Of a stretch of 64,000 nt of DNA, positions 23,751 through 31,793 are shown piece by piece. Position 1 is the first letter of the stretch; every line of letters begins with the position of its first letter. This DNA is from Lacticaseibacillus suibinensis (lineage in GTDB: Bacteria; Bacillota; Bacilli; Lactobacillales; Lactobacillaceae): the NCBI RefSeq assembly GCF_003946175.1, contig NZ_RHOK01000002.1, positions 62,001 to 126,000 of the forward strand, in the 5' to 3' direction. The translations under genes were made by a program, and so were the position numbers. A model generated the notes under the pieces. It did no database searches. It was not told where the DNA came from and saw only the letters and a list, made by a program, of their open reading frames with translations.

Positions 23751-24794
23751 ATGACGGCAAAAAAATATCAATTCGGTTTGGACACTTTCGGTGACATCGG
23801 CTTCAAGGATGACGGCACGGCTATGGACGGCGGCGAAACCCTGCGCCAAGTGGTTAAAGAAGCCAAAATGGCAGACGACTTGGGCATTGATCTGATTGCC
23901 TTAGGGGAGCATCACCGCCCCGAATTTGCCATTTCCAGCCCTGAAGTTGTGCTCGGCGCCATGGCGGCGGTGACTAAGCGCATCAAGCTCGGCACCGCGG
24001 TCACCGTACTGAGCTCTGATGATCCCGTGCGCGTGTTTGAACGCTTCAGCACCTTGCATGGCCTGTCACAAGGCCGCGAAGAAATCATGCTCGGCCGCGG
24101 GTCGTTTACCGAATCCTTCCCGCTTTACGGCTATGACCTGCAAAACTACGATGAACTGTTTGTCGAAAAAATCGCCATGTGGCAAAAACTGCTGGAAGGC
24201 AAGCCAATGAACTGGTCCGGCAAGTTTACCCAGAAGCTCACGGACACCACGGTTTATCCCAAGCTGCCAAAAGGCGAAACCATTGCGACCAGTTTGGCGG
24301 TGGGCGGCTCACCAGAATCCATCATCCGCGCCGTTTACTATGACATTCCGGTGGTGATTGCCATTATCGGTGGCGAACCGATTCGCTTCCGCCCATACGT
24401 CGACTTGTACCATAAGGCGGCCAAGCAATTGAAGAAGCCAGAGCATCCGCTCGGCATGCACGCCCACGGCATCATTTTGGATGACGAACAAGAAGCTGTT
24501 GAAGTGGGCTTCAAGTACATCAAGGCCGAAATGGACAGCATTGGTATCGACCGTGGCTGGGCGCCAATGACCCGCGATCGCTTCGAATTCGAAATCGACA
24601 AAGGCGCCTACTATGTCGGCACGCCAGAACAAGTCGCCCAGAAAATCGCCAAAAACATGAAGGCATTGGATATGCAGCGCTTCGACCTAGTGTACGGCAC
24701 CGGCGGCCAGCTTTTGCATCAGCGGGAAGACACGATTCGCAACTACGCGACCAAAGTGATTCCGCGGGTCAAGGAACTGCTGGGAGGTGAGTAG
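23751..24794 (+). CDS. LLM-class flavin-dependent oxidoreductase
   Basis: 347 aa luciferase-like monooxygenase (TIM barrel): QFGLDTFGDIGF at the N-terminus, LIALGEHHRPEFAISSPEVVLGAMAAVTKRIKLGTAVTVLSSDDPVRVFERFSTL, then MLGRGSFTESFPLYGYD. Probably uses FMN; substrate unknown. GGAGG 9 bp before the ATG. Followed after one base by a Rossmann-type reductase, likely its partner, both under a candidate redox-responsive operator. Confidence 0.9.
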   Translation: MTAKKYQFGLDTFGDIGFKDDGTAMDGGETLRQVVKEAKMADDLGIDLIALGEHHRPEFAISSPEVVLGAMAAVTKRIKLGTAVTVLSSDDPVRVFERFSTLHGLSQGREEIMLGRGSFTESFPLYGYDLQNYDELFVEKIAMWQKLLEGKPMNWSGKFTQKLTDTTVYPKLPKGETIATSLAVGGSPESIIRAVYYDIPVVIAIIGGEPIRFRPYVDLYHKAAKQLKKPEHPLGMHAHGIILDDEQEAVEVGFKYIKAEMDSIGIDRGWAPMTRDRFEFEIDKGAYYVGTPEQVAQKIAKNMKALDMQRFDLVYGTGGQLLHQREDTIRNYATKVIPRVKELLGGE

Positions 24795-24795
24795 C

Positions 24796-25482
24796 ATGAG
24801 CGAACTAACCATTGGTATTTTAGGGGCCGGCAAGCTCGGCTCTACCCTCGCTCGCATCGGCGAAAACGTGGGGCTACCGATTCGCATTGCCAGCCGCCAC
24901 TCGGTTGCCGACCTCGAGTGGGTCATCGACACGCTTGCCCCTGGCGCCGTCACCACGACCCCGGCCGATTTGATTGCCCAGTCGGATGTGATCATTTTGG
25001 CCATTCCGCTGAGCCATTACACTGACCTTGACCCTGAGGCCTTCGCTGGCAAAATCGTGCTCGATGCGACGAATTACTGGAAAGAAGTCGATGGCACTCA
25101 CAATGCCATTTCCGATTTCAACCATTCGTCTTCAGAAGTGGTGCAGGCTCATTTGAACAAGAGCTATGTCGCCAAGGCCTTCAACCACATGGGCTATCAT
25201 GATCTGGAAATCGAAGTCGAACGCCATCCCGACGTGCCGCGTGCCATGGCATATGCCACTGACCACGATGAAATCCGACCGACCGTTGAGCATGTGCTGC
25301 GGGCGTTTGGGTTCGATCCTTTCGATCTCGGGCCGCTACGCTTCGGCCTCTTACTTGAGCCAGGCAGTCCCCTGTTTGGCGAAGCCATCCCGCGTCCGGA
25401 CTTTGCGGCCAAGCTGGCGACCATCTATGACAGTCCCTTCGGCCAACACGTCATCGCTGCCCGCGGCGGCAAAATCGAATAA
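24796..25482 (+). CDS. NAD(P)-binding reductase, F420-dependent-reductase-like family
   Basis: 228 aa from ATG 24796, 8 bp after GGGAGG. N-terminal Rossmann motif GILGAGKLGSTLARIG (residues 6-21), then AQSDVIILAIPLSHY and DATNYW, as in the F420/NADP oxidoreductase-like family. Firmicutes lack F420, so it probably uses NADPH, perhaps to reduce flavin for the LLM enzyme one base upstream. That pairing is inference from gene order. Confidence 0.85.
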   Translation: MSELTIGILGAGKLGSTLARIGENVGLPIRIASRHSVADLEWVIDTLAPGAVTTTPADLIAQSDVIILAIPLSHYTDLDPEAFAGKIVLDATNYWKEVDGTHNAISDFNHSSSEVVQAHLNKSYVAKAFNHMGYHDLEIEVERHPDVPRAMAYATDHDEIRPTVEHVLRAFGFDPFDLGPLRFGLLLEPGSPLFGEAIPRPDFAAKLATIYDSPFGQHVIAARGGKIE

Positions 25483-25490
25483 CTCAGCAG

Positions 25491-25518
25491 CCGCTGACGC
25501 TTGCGTCGGCGGTTTTTT
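25491..25518 (+). terminator. Terminator of the LLM-reductase operon
   Basis: 10-bp stem CCGCTGACGC / GCGTCGGCGG with a short loop, followed by TTTTTT (25513-25518), 9 bp after the stop codon. Confidence 0.85.
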
Positions 25519-25531
25519 GTCTGGGGCGGCC

Positions 25532-25646
25532 GCGGGTTGTGGTGGTAGCCTCCGCTCGGTGCGGTCTGGCTGTGCGGCCGGTCTGAGCCACAAACCAGTC
25601 TCAGGCCGCCAGACCACACCGAGCTCCGCCCACCACCACATCCCGC
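25532..25646. repeat. Long imperfect inverted repeat in an intergenic region
   Basis: The outer arms (25532-25570 and 25608-25646) pair in about 29 of 39 positions with no gap. GCGGG, TGTGGTGGT, CTCGGTG and GGTCTGGC pair with their complements, interrupted by an 8-base mismatch block; further GGCC..TCTGAG complementarity lies inside. No coding signal. It could be a REP/BOX-like element, a MITE remnant or a structured RNA. It sits between the terminators of two convergent transcripts, where small mobile repeats often accumulate. The rest of 25483-25800 holds only the two terminators and a GTAACG/GTAACC stutter at 25655-25673. Confidence 0.6.
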
Positions 25647-25733
25647 TTCATAACAGTAACGGTAACCGTAACGGGTCATTGTCACGCTCACCCCGGTAAA
25701 ACCCGGCCCGTCTAGGTGACGCACAAGCACATT

Positions 25734-25784
25734 AAAAGGCTATCCGCCGCTGCAGCAAACTGCAATGGCAGGTAGCCTATTTTG
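25734..25784 (-). terminator. Terminator of the PL8 lyase gene
   Basis: Imperfect 19-bp stem AGGCTATCCGCCGCTGCAG with CTGCAATGGCAGGTAGCCT (25737-25778), followed on the minus strand by TTTTAAT. It lies about 20 bp beyond the stop. Confidence 0.7.
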
Positions 25785-25800
25785 ATGAAACGTTTATCAA

Positions 25801-28764
25801 TTAGTTGGTTTGCCGCCGTTTAAGCAAGGCGAACCCACCTAGCACGAGTAGCACTGCCCCGCCAGCGATAAGCGCATGATTGATCACGCTACCGGTATTC
25901 GGGAGGCCTTTGTTAGTTTTGTGTTGGCCGACTTTTTTGCCGTGATTGGTCGTTTTGCCAGTGGTTTGGCCTTGGCTGGCACTTGAAGCGGTGCTAGTCG
26001 TGGCAGTTGCCGGCTTTTGAAGGCCATTAATGGCTTTTTGCAGTTGGTTGGCCGTCTGGTTCACGGTGCCTTGAGTCGCTGCCGTATCTGCCAGCACGGT
26101 TTCACTGGCCTTCAAAGCAGTGGTCAAAGCGGCAAAGCTGGCTGTAGTGTAATCTGCGGCTTTCAGGGCTTTGCTTTGGTTGACCAGCGCCTGCAGCTTG
26201 GTTTTATCCGCCGCTTTTGGCGCCGCCAGTGGCGTGAGGGTCAGATGCTGGGAAACCCCGTGCTTGGCCGCCGTGTTCACGGTGACGGTGGTGGCGTTAC
26301 CTTGAACAATGGCTTGAGCATCGCCTTGAGCCACGGCATAGCGACCTTTCAGCGTGAAGGAAACGGAAGTCTGTTTGTTGGTCGGATCTTGAATGGAGAA
26401 GTCATTGCCTTTGCGCATCATAATCATACGGCTGTGGCTTTGCACGTCATCCACTTGGCCTTTGGCGGTGAAGAAGACATAGCCCTTCAGGCCGAGGCTG
26501 TTTTCCTGCACGGCCGAGACATCCGCCGTGTTCTTCAAAATGGTGACGTTGTTTTGGTCGATGTAATCATGCAGCTGAGTGGCATTTTTGCTTGGCACGA
26601 TGCTATAGGCGTAGCTGCTCGTCGTATTGCCTGGCTGCTGATAAGTCAGGGTGACATAATCTTTGGTAACCGTCTTGTCAGCACTGCCGGTGGTTTTGTT
26701 GCGGACGTCAGAATACTTGCCGGTGCGGCTTTCCTGCAGCACATTGACCTTGTTATTATCGTAGAACACATAGCCCACATTACGTTTGCTGTTGGCGTTG
26801 TCCTCAATCGTCAGCCACTTCTTGGCGGCAGTGGCCTTATCCAAATTGGAGTTGACAGTCACATTTTCGCCCGCATCAAACATCTTGTTGTCGATGGTGG
26901 TGGTCATAGCGCGGCCGTTGATGTCGTGGACGTTAGAGCCCAGCACCACGATTTCGTTGTCAAACATGAACCAAGCCTTGTTCGCTTCGGCGTTCTTGAA
27001 GACGACGAAATCTGCGGGCAACTTGTCCTTGTCGGCGTATGACTGTTCATCGCCGAGCTGCATGCCAGCCGCCGCGTACTGATCGAGCTGCGCACTGCCG
27101 GAATAATCATTGGTGCCCAGTGGGAAATAGACATACGTGTTCTGGGTCACGGAACCCGATTCAAAATCAGGTTCGTGGGAATAGAAGTCGCCGCCGTACA
27201 ATTCTGGAATCGTCTTGCGCTGCTCATTGACGGTGGTGACACCAGGCAGCTTGTTGGGATCAACCGTGGCCTGGTAATCGATGCCGAACGCCTTGGTCTG
27301 ATCGATACCATCTTGGTAAAGGTAGAAAGCACCATCCCCTTGGTACCAAGACTTCAGGTTTTCGCCTGACATGTATTCGTACTTGGAGACCCGATTGGAG
27401 CTGCGGGAAATCGCGAACCCGTAGTTAGGCCGAATGAGCACTGATTTGTCCATCAAGTTAAACGCGTAATACTGATCGTTGGTCAGCGGATTGGTGCTGG
27501 ACACATTCGGGTCTTTCATAATCGCGTTGAACGCCATGGTGTTGCCCCGCGAGCCAAAATTACTGCTATTGACCTTTAATTGCGGAATGCTCGATAAGTA
27601 TTTGATATAGCTTTGCAGCTTGTGTTGTGCATCGCCGCTCATGGCCGTTGATAATTGCACCAACGATTCCACGATGCTGGCACTGTCGGTATAGCCAGAG
27701 CCGGTCCGGGAAATCCCGCGGCCTTTGACGATTTCCATCATGTAGCCTTCGTACATCAAAGGCGCAAAGCTGTTGTAGATCCAATTGTTGACGGTATTCA
27801 GCAAGGTTTGGCTTTGCAGCGAGGTGCCTTTCAGCAGCGTGGTCAGCTGGCCGGTTCGGCCGAGTAGCACAATGCCGTAGCTACCGGTGTACGCCACTGT
27901 TGAGTGCTGAATAAAGGAACCGTCTTCGTAAAAGCCGTCGGTCACCCCATGCTGGATGTTGTCCGGGTCGATCACCGCTAGGCAAGTCTTGAAGTCGGCA
28001 ATCGCTTTTTTCACGCGTGGGGCATCGTTATTGGCGAGGCCTTGGCAGATCCGGTTCAAGGTAATATCGGCGAGGTTGGCGCCAGTGTGCTGGCGGGCGT
28101 CAAGGTTCACATCGCCAATCTTCGGCGAGCCTGGCTTTTCGTCGCCGCGTAAGTACGCATCCATCGTCTTAATCGAAGTGTCAATAAACGCCGGATCCAG
28201 GTCATCATGCAGCAACAGCAGCATGCGTGACAGACTGGTTGGCACACCGATTTCCCATTGGTACCAGTTGCCATAGTATCCTTTGGTGGTATCTTGCAAA
28301 TACTTGGTTTGCAGCCACTGGAGTGCATCGATCAGCGCCGTTTTGGCGGCAGCATTTTGATACATGGTGTTGTACTTGCTTGGTGTGGCAATGGCCAACG
28401 CCACACTATAAAGCTTGGTATATGTCGTCCCCAAGTTAGCCGAGAGATCGGCAACGGTGAGGTTCGTTCCTTGACTATTATCCAAAACCACGCCGGCATA
28501 GATTGCATTACCAGCATGATCGAAGTCAGGCAAATTCGTTTGTCCAGCCTTGGCAATGCTCGTCATCTTCGCCTGATTGATTGGATCATCATTCATGGTT
28601 TCATTCCCAATCAAATATTCGATTTGGTTGGCTTTGATCTGGGCCATTTCTTGCGTGCTGATGACCGCGTCAGTTGTGGCTGCGCCCACAGTATGCGGGG
28701 CGGCGCTGAAAAAGCCGATTGCCAGTAGCGCCCCCGCTACCACGGCCTTTTTTAATGAATTCAT
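25801..28764 (-). CDS. Cell-wall-anchored polysaccharide lyase family 8 (hyaluronate/chondroitin lyase type)
   Basis: 987 aa from ATG 28764, chosen for GGAGGT 6 bp upstream; the frame is open 13 codons further. Signal peptide (residues 1-28, KKAVVAGALLAIGFFSAAP), PL8 alpha-toroid with NWYQWEIGVP (166-175), TGAN (about 227-230), catalytic His287 and Tyr296 in FIQHSTVAYTGSYG, then SRTGSGYTDS; central beta-sandwich from about 380; a FIVAR-like helical repeat (about 850-920); Ser/Thr-rich spacer; sortase motif LPNTG (954-958), hydrophobic segment and RR tail. It cleaves GAG chains at the cell surface. Promoter and operator match the GH88 operon, so it supplies that pathway. Hyaluronate versus chondroitin preference is open. 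Confidence 0.92.
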   Translation of the reverse strand: MNSLKKAVVAGALLAIGFFSAAPHTVGAATTDAVISTQEMAQIKANQIEYLIGNETMNDDPINQAKMTSIAKAGQTNLPDFDHAGNAIYAGVVLDNSQGTNLTVADLSANLGTTYTKLYSVALAIATPSKYNTMYQNAAAKTALIDALQWLQTKYLQDTTKGYYGNWYQWEIGVPTSLSRMLLLLHDDLDPAFIDTSIKTMDAYLRGDEKPGSPKIGDVNLDARQHTGANLADITLNRICQGLANNDAPRVKKAIADFKTCLAVIDPDNIQHGVTDGFYEDGSFIQHSTVAYTGSYGIVLLGRTGQLTTLLKGTSLQSQTLLNTVNNWIYNSFAPLMYEGYMMEIVKGRGISRTGSGYTDSASIVESLVQLSTAMSGDAQHKLQSYIKYLSSIPQLKVNSSNFGSRGNTMAFNAIMKDPNVSSTNPLTNDQYYAFNLMDKSVLIRPNYGFAISRSSNRVSKYEYMSGENLKSWYQGDGAFYLYQDGIDQTKAFGIDYQATVDPNKLPGVTTVNEQRKTIPELYGGDFYSHEPDFESGSVTQNTYVYFPLGTNDYSGSAQLDQYAAAGMQLGDEQSYADKDKLPADFVVFKNAEANKAWFMFDNEIVVLGSNVHDINGRAMTTTIDNKMFDAGENVTVNSNLDKATAAKKWLTIEDNANSKRNVGYVFYDNNKVNVLQESRTGKYSDVRNKTTGSADKTVTKDYVTLTYQQPGNTTSSYAYSIVPSKNATQLHDYIDQNNVTILKNTADVSAVQENSLGLKGYVFFTAKGQVDDVQSHSRMIMMRKGNDFSIQDPTNKQTSVSFTLKGRYAVAQGDAQAIVQGNATTVTVNTAAKHGVSQHLTLTPLAAPKAADKTKLQALVNQSKALKAADYTTASFAALTTALKASETVLADTAATQGTVNQTANQLQKAINGLQKPATATTSTASSASQGQTTGKTTNHGKKVGQHKTNKGLPNTGSVINHALIAGGAVLLVLGGFALLKRRQTN

Positions 28765-28818
28765 CCCTTTACCTCCATGACTTAAAAGCTCCCTAATTGT
28801 CACTTACCCGTGTGTTCA

Positions 28819-28836
28819 CGAAGCGCCCACGCTTCG
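28819..28836 (-). other. Small hairpin in the PL8 5' untranslated region
   Basis: Perfect 7-bp stem CGAAGCG / CGCTTCG with a 4-base loop, about 55 nt upstream of the PL8 start codon and inside its leader. No T run, so not a terminator; possibly a stabilising leader structure. Confidence 0.4.
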
Positions 28837-28861
28837 CACTGGCCCCCCTCTCGTATGAACC

Positions 28862-28888
28862 GTTAACCTTTTAATGGGTTAACGTGTT
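28862..28888. promoter_or_regulatory. GAG-regulon operator (PL8 side)
   Basis: On the minus strand AACACGTTAACCC, 9 bases, then TTAACGG: the same 13-mer, spacing and second half-site as at 13841-13872. Located just downstream of the PL8 -10 box. A related GACCCGTTAAC is at 29022-29032. Confidence 0.75.
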
Positions 28889-28904
28889 GTTTAAAGCCAT
28901 TTGT

Positions 28905-28942
28905 ATCATACGCGCTGTTGGCAGTAATGTAAACGATTTCTA
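28905..28942 (-). promoter_or_regulatory. PL8 promoter with overlapping cre box
   Basis: Minus-strand -35 TTTACA (28928-28933), 17 bp, -10 TATGAT (28905-28910). A cre-like box TAGAAATCGTTTACA (28928-28942, one mismatch to the usual consensus) covers the -35, implying CcpA catabolite control. The rest of 28943-29112 shows nothing else that I recognise. Confidence 0.75.
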
Positions 28943-29112
28943 TTGCACAATTTATTCGTGTATTCCCTGCTTTAGAATCGCAAGGTCAACTTTCGGTTCC
29001 AAGATAGGAGTGTCTCACTTGACCCGTTAACTAAAGCAGGAGGCGTGTTGCTATCTTTCTCGTGGTTCCCCTCGTACACTGAAGCAGAATAATCAATCAG
29101 AAAGGAGGCTGG

Positions 29113-29515
29113 GTGATGATTTGGACAGTTGAAAATTTTTCTGCTGTCCTCGGACGCCTGACGCCCCTGACCCGCAAAGAAGCCTTGGCCATCGCGAATG
29201 CGCTCGTGGCTCAAGGCTTCCAAGAAAAGCTGGCGCTGGCGATTGCGACCAGTCAGGCCAACCAGTGGTGCCGTAAGAACGCCACCGTTTCGGCCAAATC
29301 AGCACACCAGCGCAGTCCAAGGCGCGGCCATAGCAGTCAGACCAGACTCTGCCTGCTGGGCCGTGTTCAGCTGCAGCGGTGATCACCCCACCGAGCTTTA
29401 CCAGTGCAAAACTGACGCCGTCGAACGCGCCAAAACCATCGCTAGCGCCGAACACGTCAGCGTGGCAATTTATAAGCGCAATGGGGCCCTGAAGCAAGTG
29501 GTCAAACCACGATAA
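29113..29515 (+). pseudogene. Frameshifted small protein, DUF2188-like
   Basis: A frame from 29113 gives a helical N-terminus (PLTRKEALAIANALVAQGFQ...AIATSQANQW) typical of small lactobacillar proteins that continue into a DUF2188-like beta domain. That domain (SACWAVFSCSG...AVERAKTIASAEHVSVAIYKRNGALKQVV) is encoded in the next frame, ending at 29515. The frames must switch at about 29280-29330. GAAAGGAGG precedes the start. Either a true frameshift mutation or a sequence error. Confidence 0.6.
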
Positions 29516-29522
29516 AACACGC

Positions 29523-29568
29523 CAAAAAACGCATTTTCTTCTTGCCGTACACATGAAGAAAGTGCGTT
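29523..29568 (-). terminator. Terminator of the ABC-HAD operon
   Basis: Stem AACGCATTTTCTTC with GAAGAAAGTGCGTT (29528-29541, 29555-29568, one mismatch), followed on the minus strand by TTTTTT. It may also stop plus-strand transcripts weakly. Confidence 0.75.
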
Positions 29569-29591
29569 ATTTGCCGGATGAAGCGCATAGT

Positions 29592-30098
29592 TTAGTCAAT
29601 CTGATGATTGACCAGCATGCCCACTGCTTGGACAAAATCTTTCACCTCAAGGCACTGGCTAACAATTGGATTGGCCGCCCCGCGGCCAGTCGCTACGTGA
29701 ATGCCAAGCAGGTTGGCCTGTTTTGCGCACAACATATCAGCCTGATAGCTATCGCCAATCAGCACCGCCTCGGCTTGGTCAAAATGATAACGCGCTTGGG
29801 CCTGCTCGATTAACCCGATTTCGGGTTTGCGGCAACGACAATGCTCGCTGGCCAAATGAGGACAAACAAAGCAATCATCAAGCCCCATGGCCAGCAATGA
29901 GGCCACCAAATCGGCAACCTGCATGTCGCCTGTGGCTATTCTGGTTTGATTGGTCACGGCCAAGACACGGAAACCCGCCTCATGTAACGTCCGAATGGCG
30001 GCAAGGACGCCTGGGTAAGGCCTAAAATCTGCGACTGAGGTATAGTGGCCATCACCGCCGAGAGTGCCATCACGATCCACCAGCACGGTTGTCAGCAT
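29592..30098 (-). CDS. HAD-IIIA phosphatase, GmhB-like
   Basis: 168 aa. HAD motif I VLVDRDGTLGG (residues 5-15), motif II VTNQT (48-52), Cys/His zinc-knuckle-like CPHLASEHCRCRKP (about 79-92), motif III/IV VLIGDSYQADMLCAKQ. This matches D-glycero-D-manno-heptose-1,7-bisphosphate phosphatase-like proteins, although Gram-positives lack LPS heptose. Substrate unknown. AGGAGA before the ATG; 35 bp after the ABC exporter, so probably co-transcribed. Confidence 0.85.
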   Translation of the reverse strand: MLTTVLVDRDGTLGGDGHYTSVADFRPYPGVLAAIRTLHEAGFRVLAVTNQTRIATGDMQVADLVASLLAMGLDDCFVCPHLASEHCRCRKPEIGLIEQAQARYHFDQAEAVLIGDSYQADMLCAKQANLLGIHVATGRGAANPIVSQCLEVKDFVQAVGMLVNHQID

Positions 30099-30133
30099 CA
30101 GCTTGTCTCCTTTTTCTTTTCACTACCGCCAGT

Positions 30134-31723
30134 TTAATCCGGGTCAAAAGCAGGAACAAGATGCAACTTGATAATGGCGTCATAACGGTCGGTCGCAGAT
30201 GCTGGTAATTGATGCTCAATATCAATCACAGTGCCAGGATAAGCCAAAATCAGTCGATTGATGGTCGCAGCAGTCATCTGATCCAGTCCCGACAGTGCCT
30301 CATCAATCAAGAGAATTGGCCTCGGATCCACCAAGGCTCGCGCTAACTCTAAGCGTTTTTGCTCACCGCCGGACAGCTGGACCCCGTCAATCCCAAGGCG
30401 GGTGCCCAACGCTTCGTGATTGGCATAAGCAGTCAAGCCAACTTTTTGAAGTAGGGCAAGCTGTTCGGCTTCGCTAATGGTCCGGCCTAATGTCAAGTTA
30501 AAACTTAGGGTGTCAGCAAAAATGAAGGGCTGTTGATGCACGACTGCCATCTGCTTTAGGGGTTCGGGACTCAGCGCTGCAGCATACAGCATGCGTCCTG
30601 ATAAAGGCATACGATCATGCAGAATGACCTGCAGCAAGGTGGATTTACCAATGCCAGACGGTCCTTGAATTAATACTTTCATCCCCGGGAAAACGGTCAG
30701 ATTGAGCGGCTGAAAGAGCGGCTTGGTCACACCAATCACTGCGCGCTCCAGTTTGAGCAAACCAGCAACCTTGGGCACATAAGTCAAACGGTGATGCTGC
30801 CGATTCACTGGTCGGAGCACGTGATTTAACAAGGGTAGCCCCGCCTGCAGTTGACCGTATGCGCGGGTGAGATTGATCAAAGGCGTGACCACCCGATCAG
30901 CCGCGGTGTAGGTGGTAAGCAGCAACCCCACACTCAACTGTCCCTGCCTGATGGCCCATACCCCACCCGCCAACGCCACCGTGGTTGTGATGGCATAGAC
31001 TGCACCCACCAGGCCGGATGCAATCTGCTGGCGAAAATTCATGACGAAGGCCGCAGCCTCATTTTGCCGCAAGCTAACGTCTAAGCGTGCGATTCCCTGC
31101 GTGACCAGCTGATAATGCTTGAATAAGGGCCGCGCCGCCAAGGTATCACTCAAACTGCTGGTATAGCATTCATTGGTCTCTTGCCATTTACGGGTTCCAG
31201 CCTTCAGCCAGCGGGCAGTAAAATGGGGAATCACGGCCGGAACAAAGCCCAAGGCGACGAAAACAAAGCCGGTCAGACCACTCATGTGAAGCACAAAGAT
31301 GAGTGTCATACTGCCTTGCAAGGTGCTATAAAGCATATTAATCAGTGGTTGTACCACGCTCTGCTCAATCTGTTTCACATCGCCAAGTGCTGCGGCCAGC
31401 AAACTGCTACTGTTGGTTTCAGTTGCCGCGGCTGCATAGGCGCGCTGAATCAAGTGCCGTCTGAGCTGCAGATTGACCTGCTGCCGGAACCGGCCTGAGA
31501 AATAACTCATGCCCAGATTGGCCAGATTCACCAACAGCAGTGCCAGCCCCCAAAATATCAAGCGTTGCAGGACCCTGGCAAAAGTGTGCGCAGATAGGCC
31601 ATCAGTGATTTGCCCCAGAAAAAAGGGACTGACAATGCCATCACCCGCAGCCATTACCCCGAAAAAGACCAACCCGAGGATAGTCCGACGATGCGGTCTG
31701 ATAATCTTAGTCACGGTTGTCAT
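30134..31723 (-). CDS. ABC exporter, fused permease-ATPase
   Basis: 529 aa from ATG 31723 (GTG at 31726 also possible; GGAGGGG upstream). N-terminal six-helix membrane domain (residues about 1-300) and C-terminal ATPase with Walker A GPSGIGKST (about 350), signature LSGGEQKRLELARAL and Walker B ILLIDEALSGLD. Half-transporter of the peptide/lipid/drug exporter type; substrate unknown. Divergent from an Rgg-like regulator across 70 bp. Confidence 0.9.
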   Translation of the reverse strand: MTTVTKIIRPHRRTILGLVFFGVMAAGDGIVSPFFLGQITDGLSAHTFARVLQRLIFWGLALLLVNLANLGMSYFSGRFRQQVNLQLRRHLIQRAYAAAATETNSSSLLAAALGDVKQIEQSVVQPLINMLYSTLQGSMTLIFVLHMSGLTGFVFVALGFVPAVIPHFTARWLKAGTRKWQETNECYTSSLSDTLAARPLFKHYQLVTQGIARLDVSLRQNEAAAFVMNFRQQIASGLVGAVYAITTTVALAGGVWAIRQGQLSVGLLLTTYTAADRVVTPLINLTRAYGQLQAGLPLLNHVLRPVNRQHHRLTYVPKVAGLLKLERAVIGVTKPLFQPLNLTVFPGMKVLIQGPSGIGKSTLLQVILHDRMPLSGRMLYAAALSPEPLKQMAVVHQQPFIFADTLSFNLTLGRTISEAEQLALLQKVGLTAYANHEALGTRLGIDGVQLSGGEQKRLELARALVDPRPILLIDEALSGLDQMTAATINRLILAYPGTVIDIEHQLPASATDRYDAIIKLHLVPAFDPD

Positions 31724-31750
31724 CACGCCATCCCCTCCTTTGATGTCCTC

Positions 31751-31767
31751 AGTGTATTTGGTACACT
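31751..31767. promoter_or_regulatory. Palindrome between the ABC exporter and the Rgg-like gene
   Basis: Perfect inverted repeat AGTGTA-TTTGG-TACACT in the 70-bp divergent spacer. Likely operator for the adjacent regulator, controlling both directions. Confidence 0.6.
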
Positions 31768-31793
31768 AAGGAAAACATCAGGAGGTGCCAAAA

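Noticed and set aside
22396-23760. Full 454-codon frame for the DUF2075 protein
   Set aside because: The extra N-terminus overlaps the divergent promoter and has no ribosome site; TTG 23589 or ATG 23565 fits better.
20440-25482. Mobile-element origin of the Tet(M)-like region
   Set aside because: No transposase, integrase, terminal repeats or att-like duplication found at its borders.
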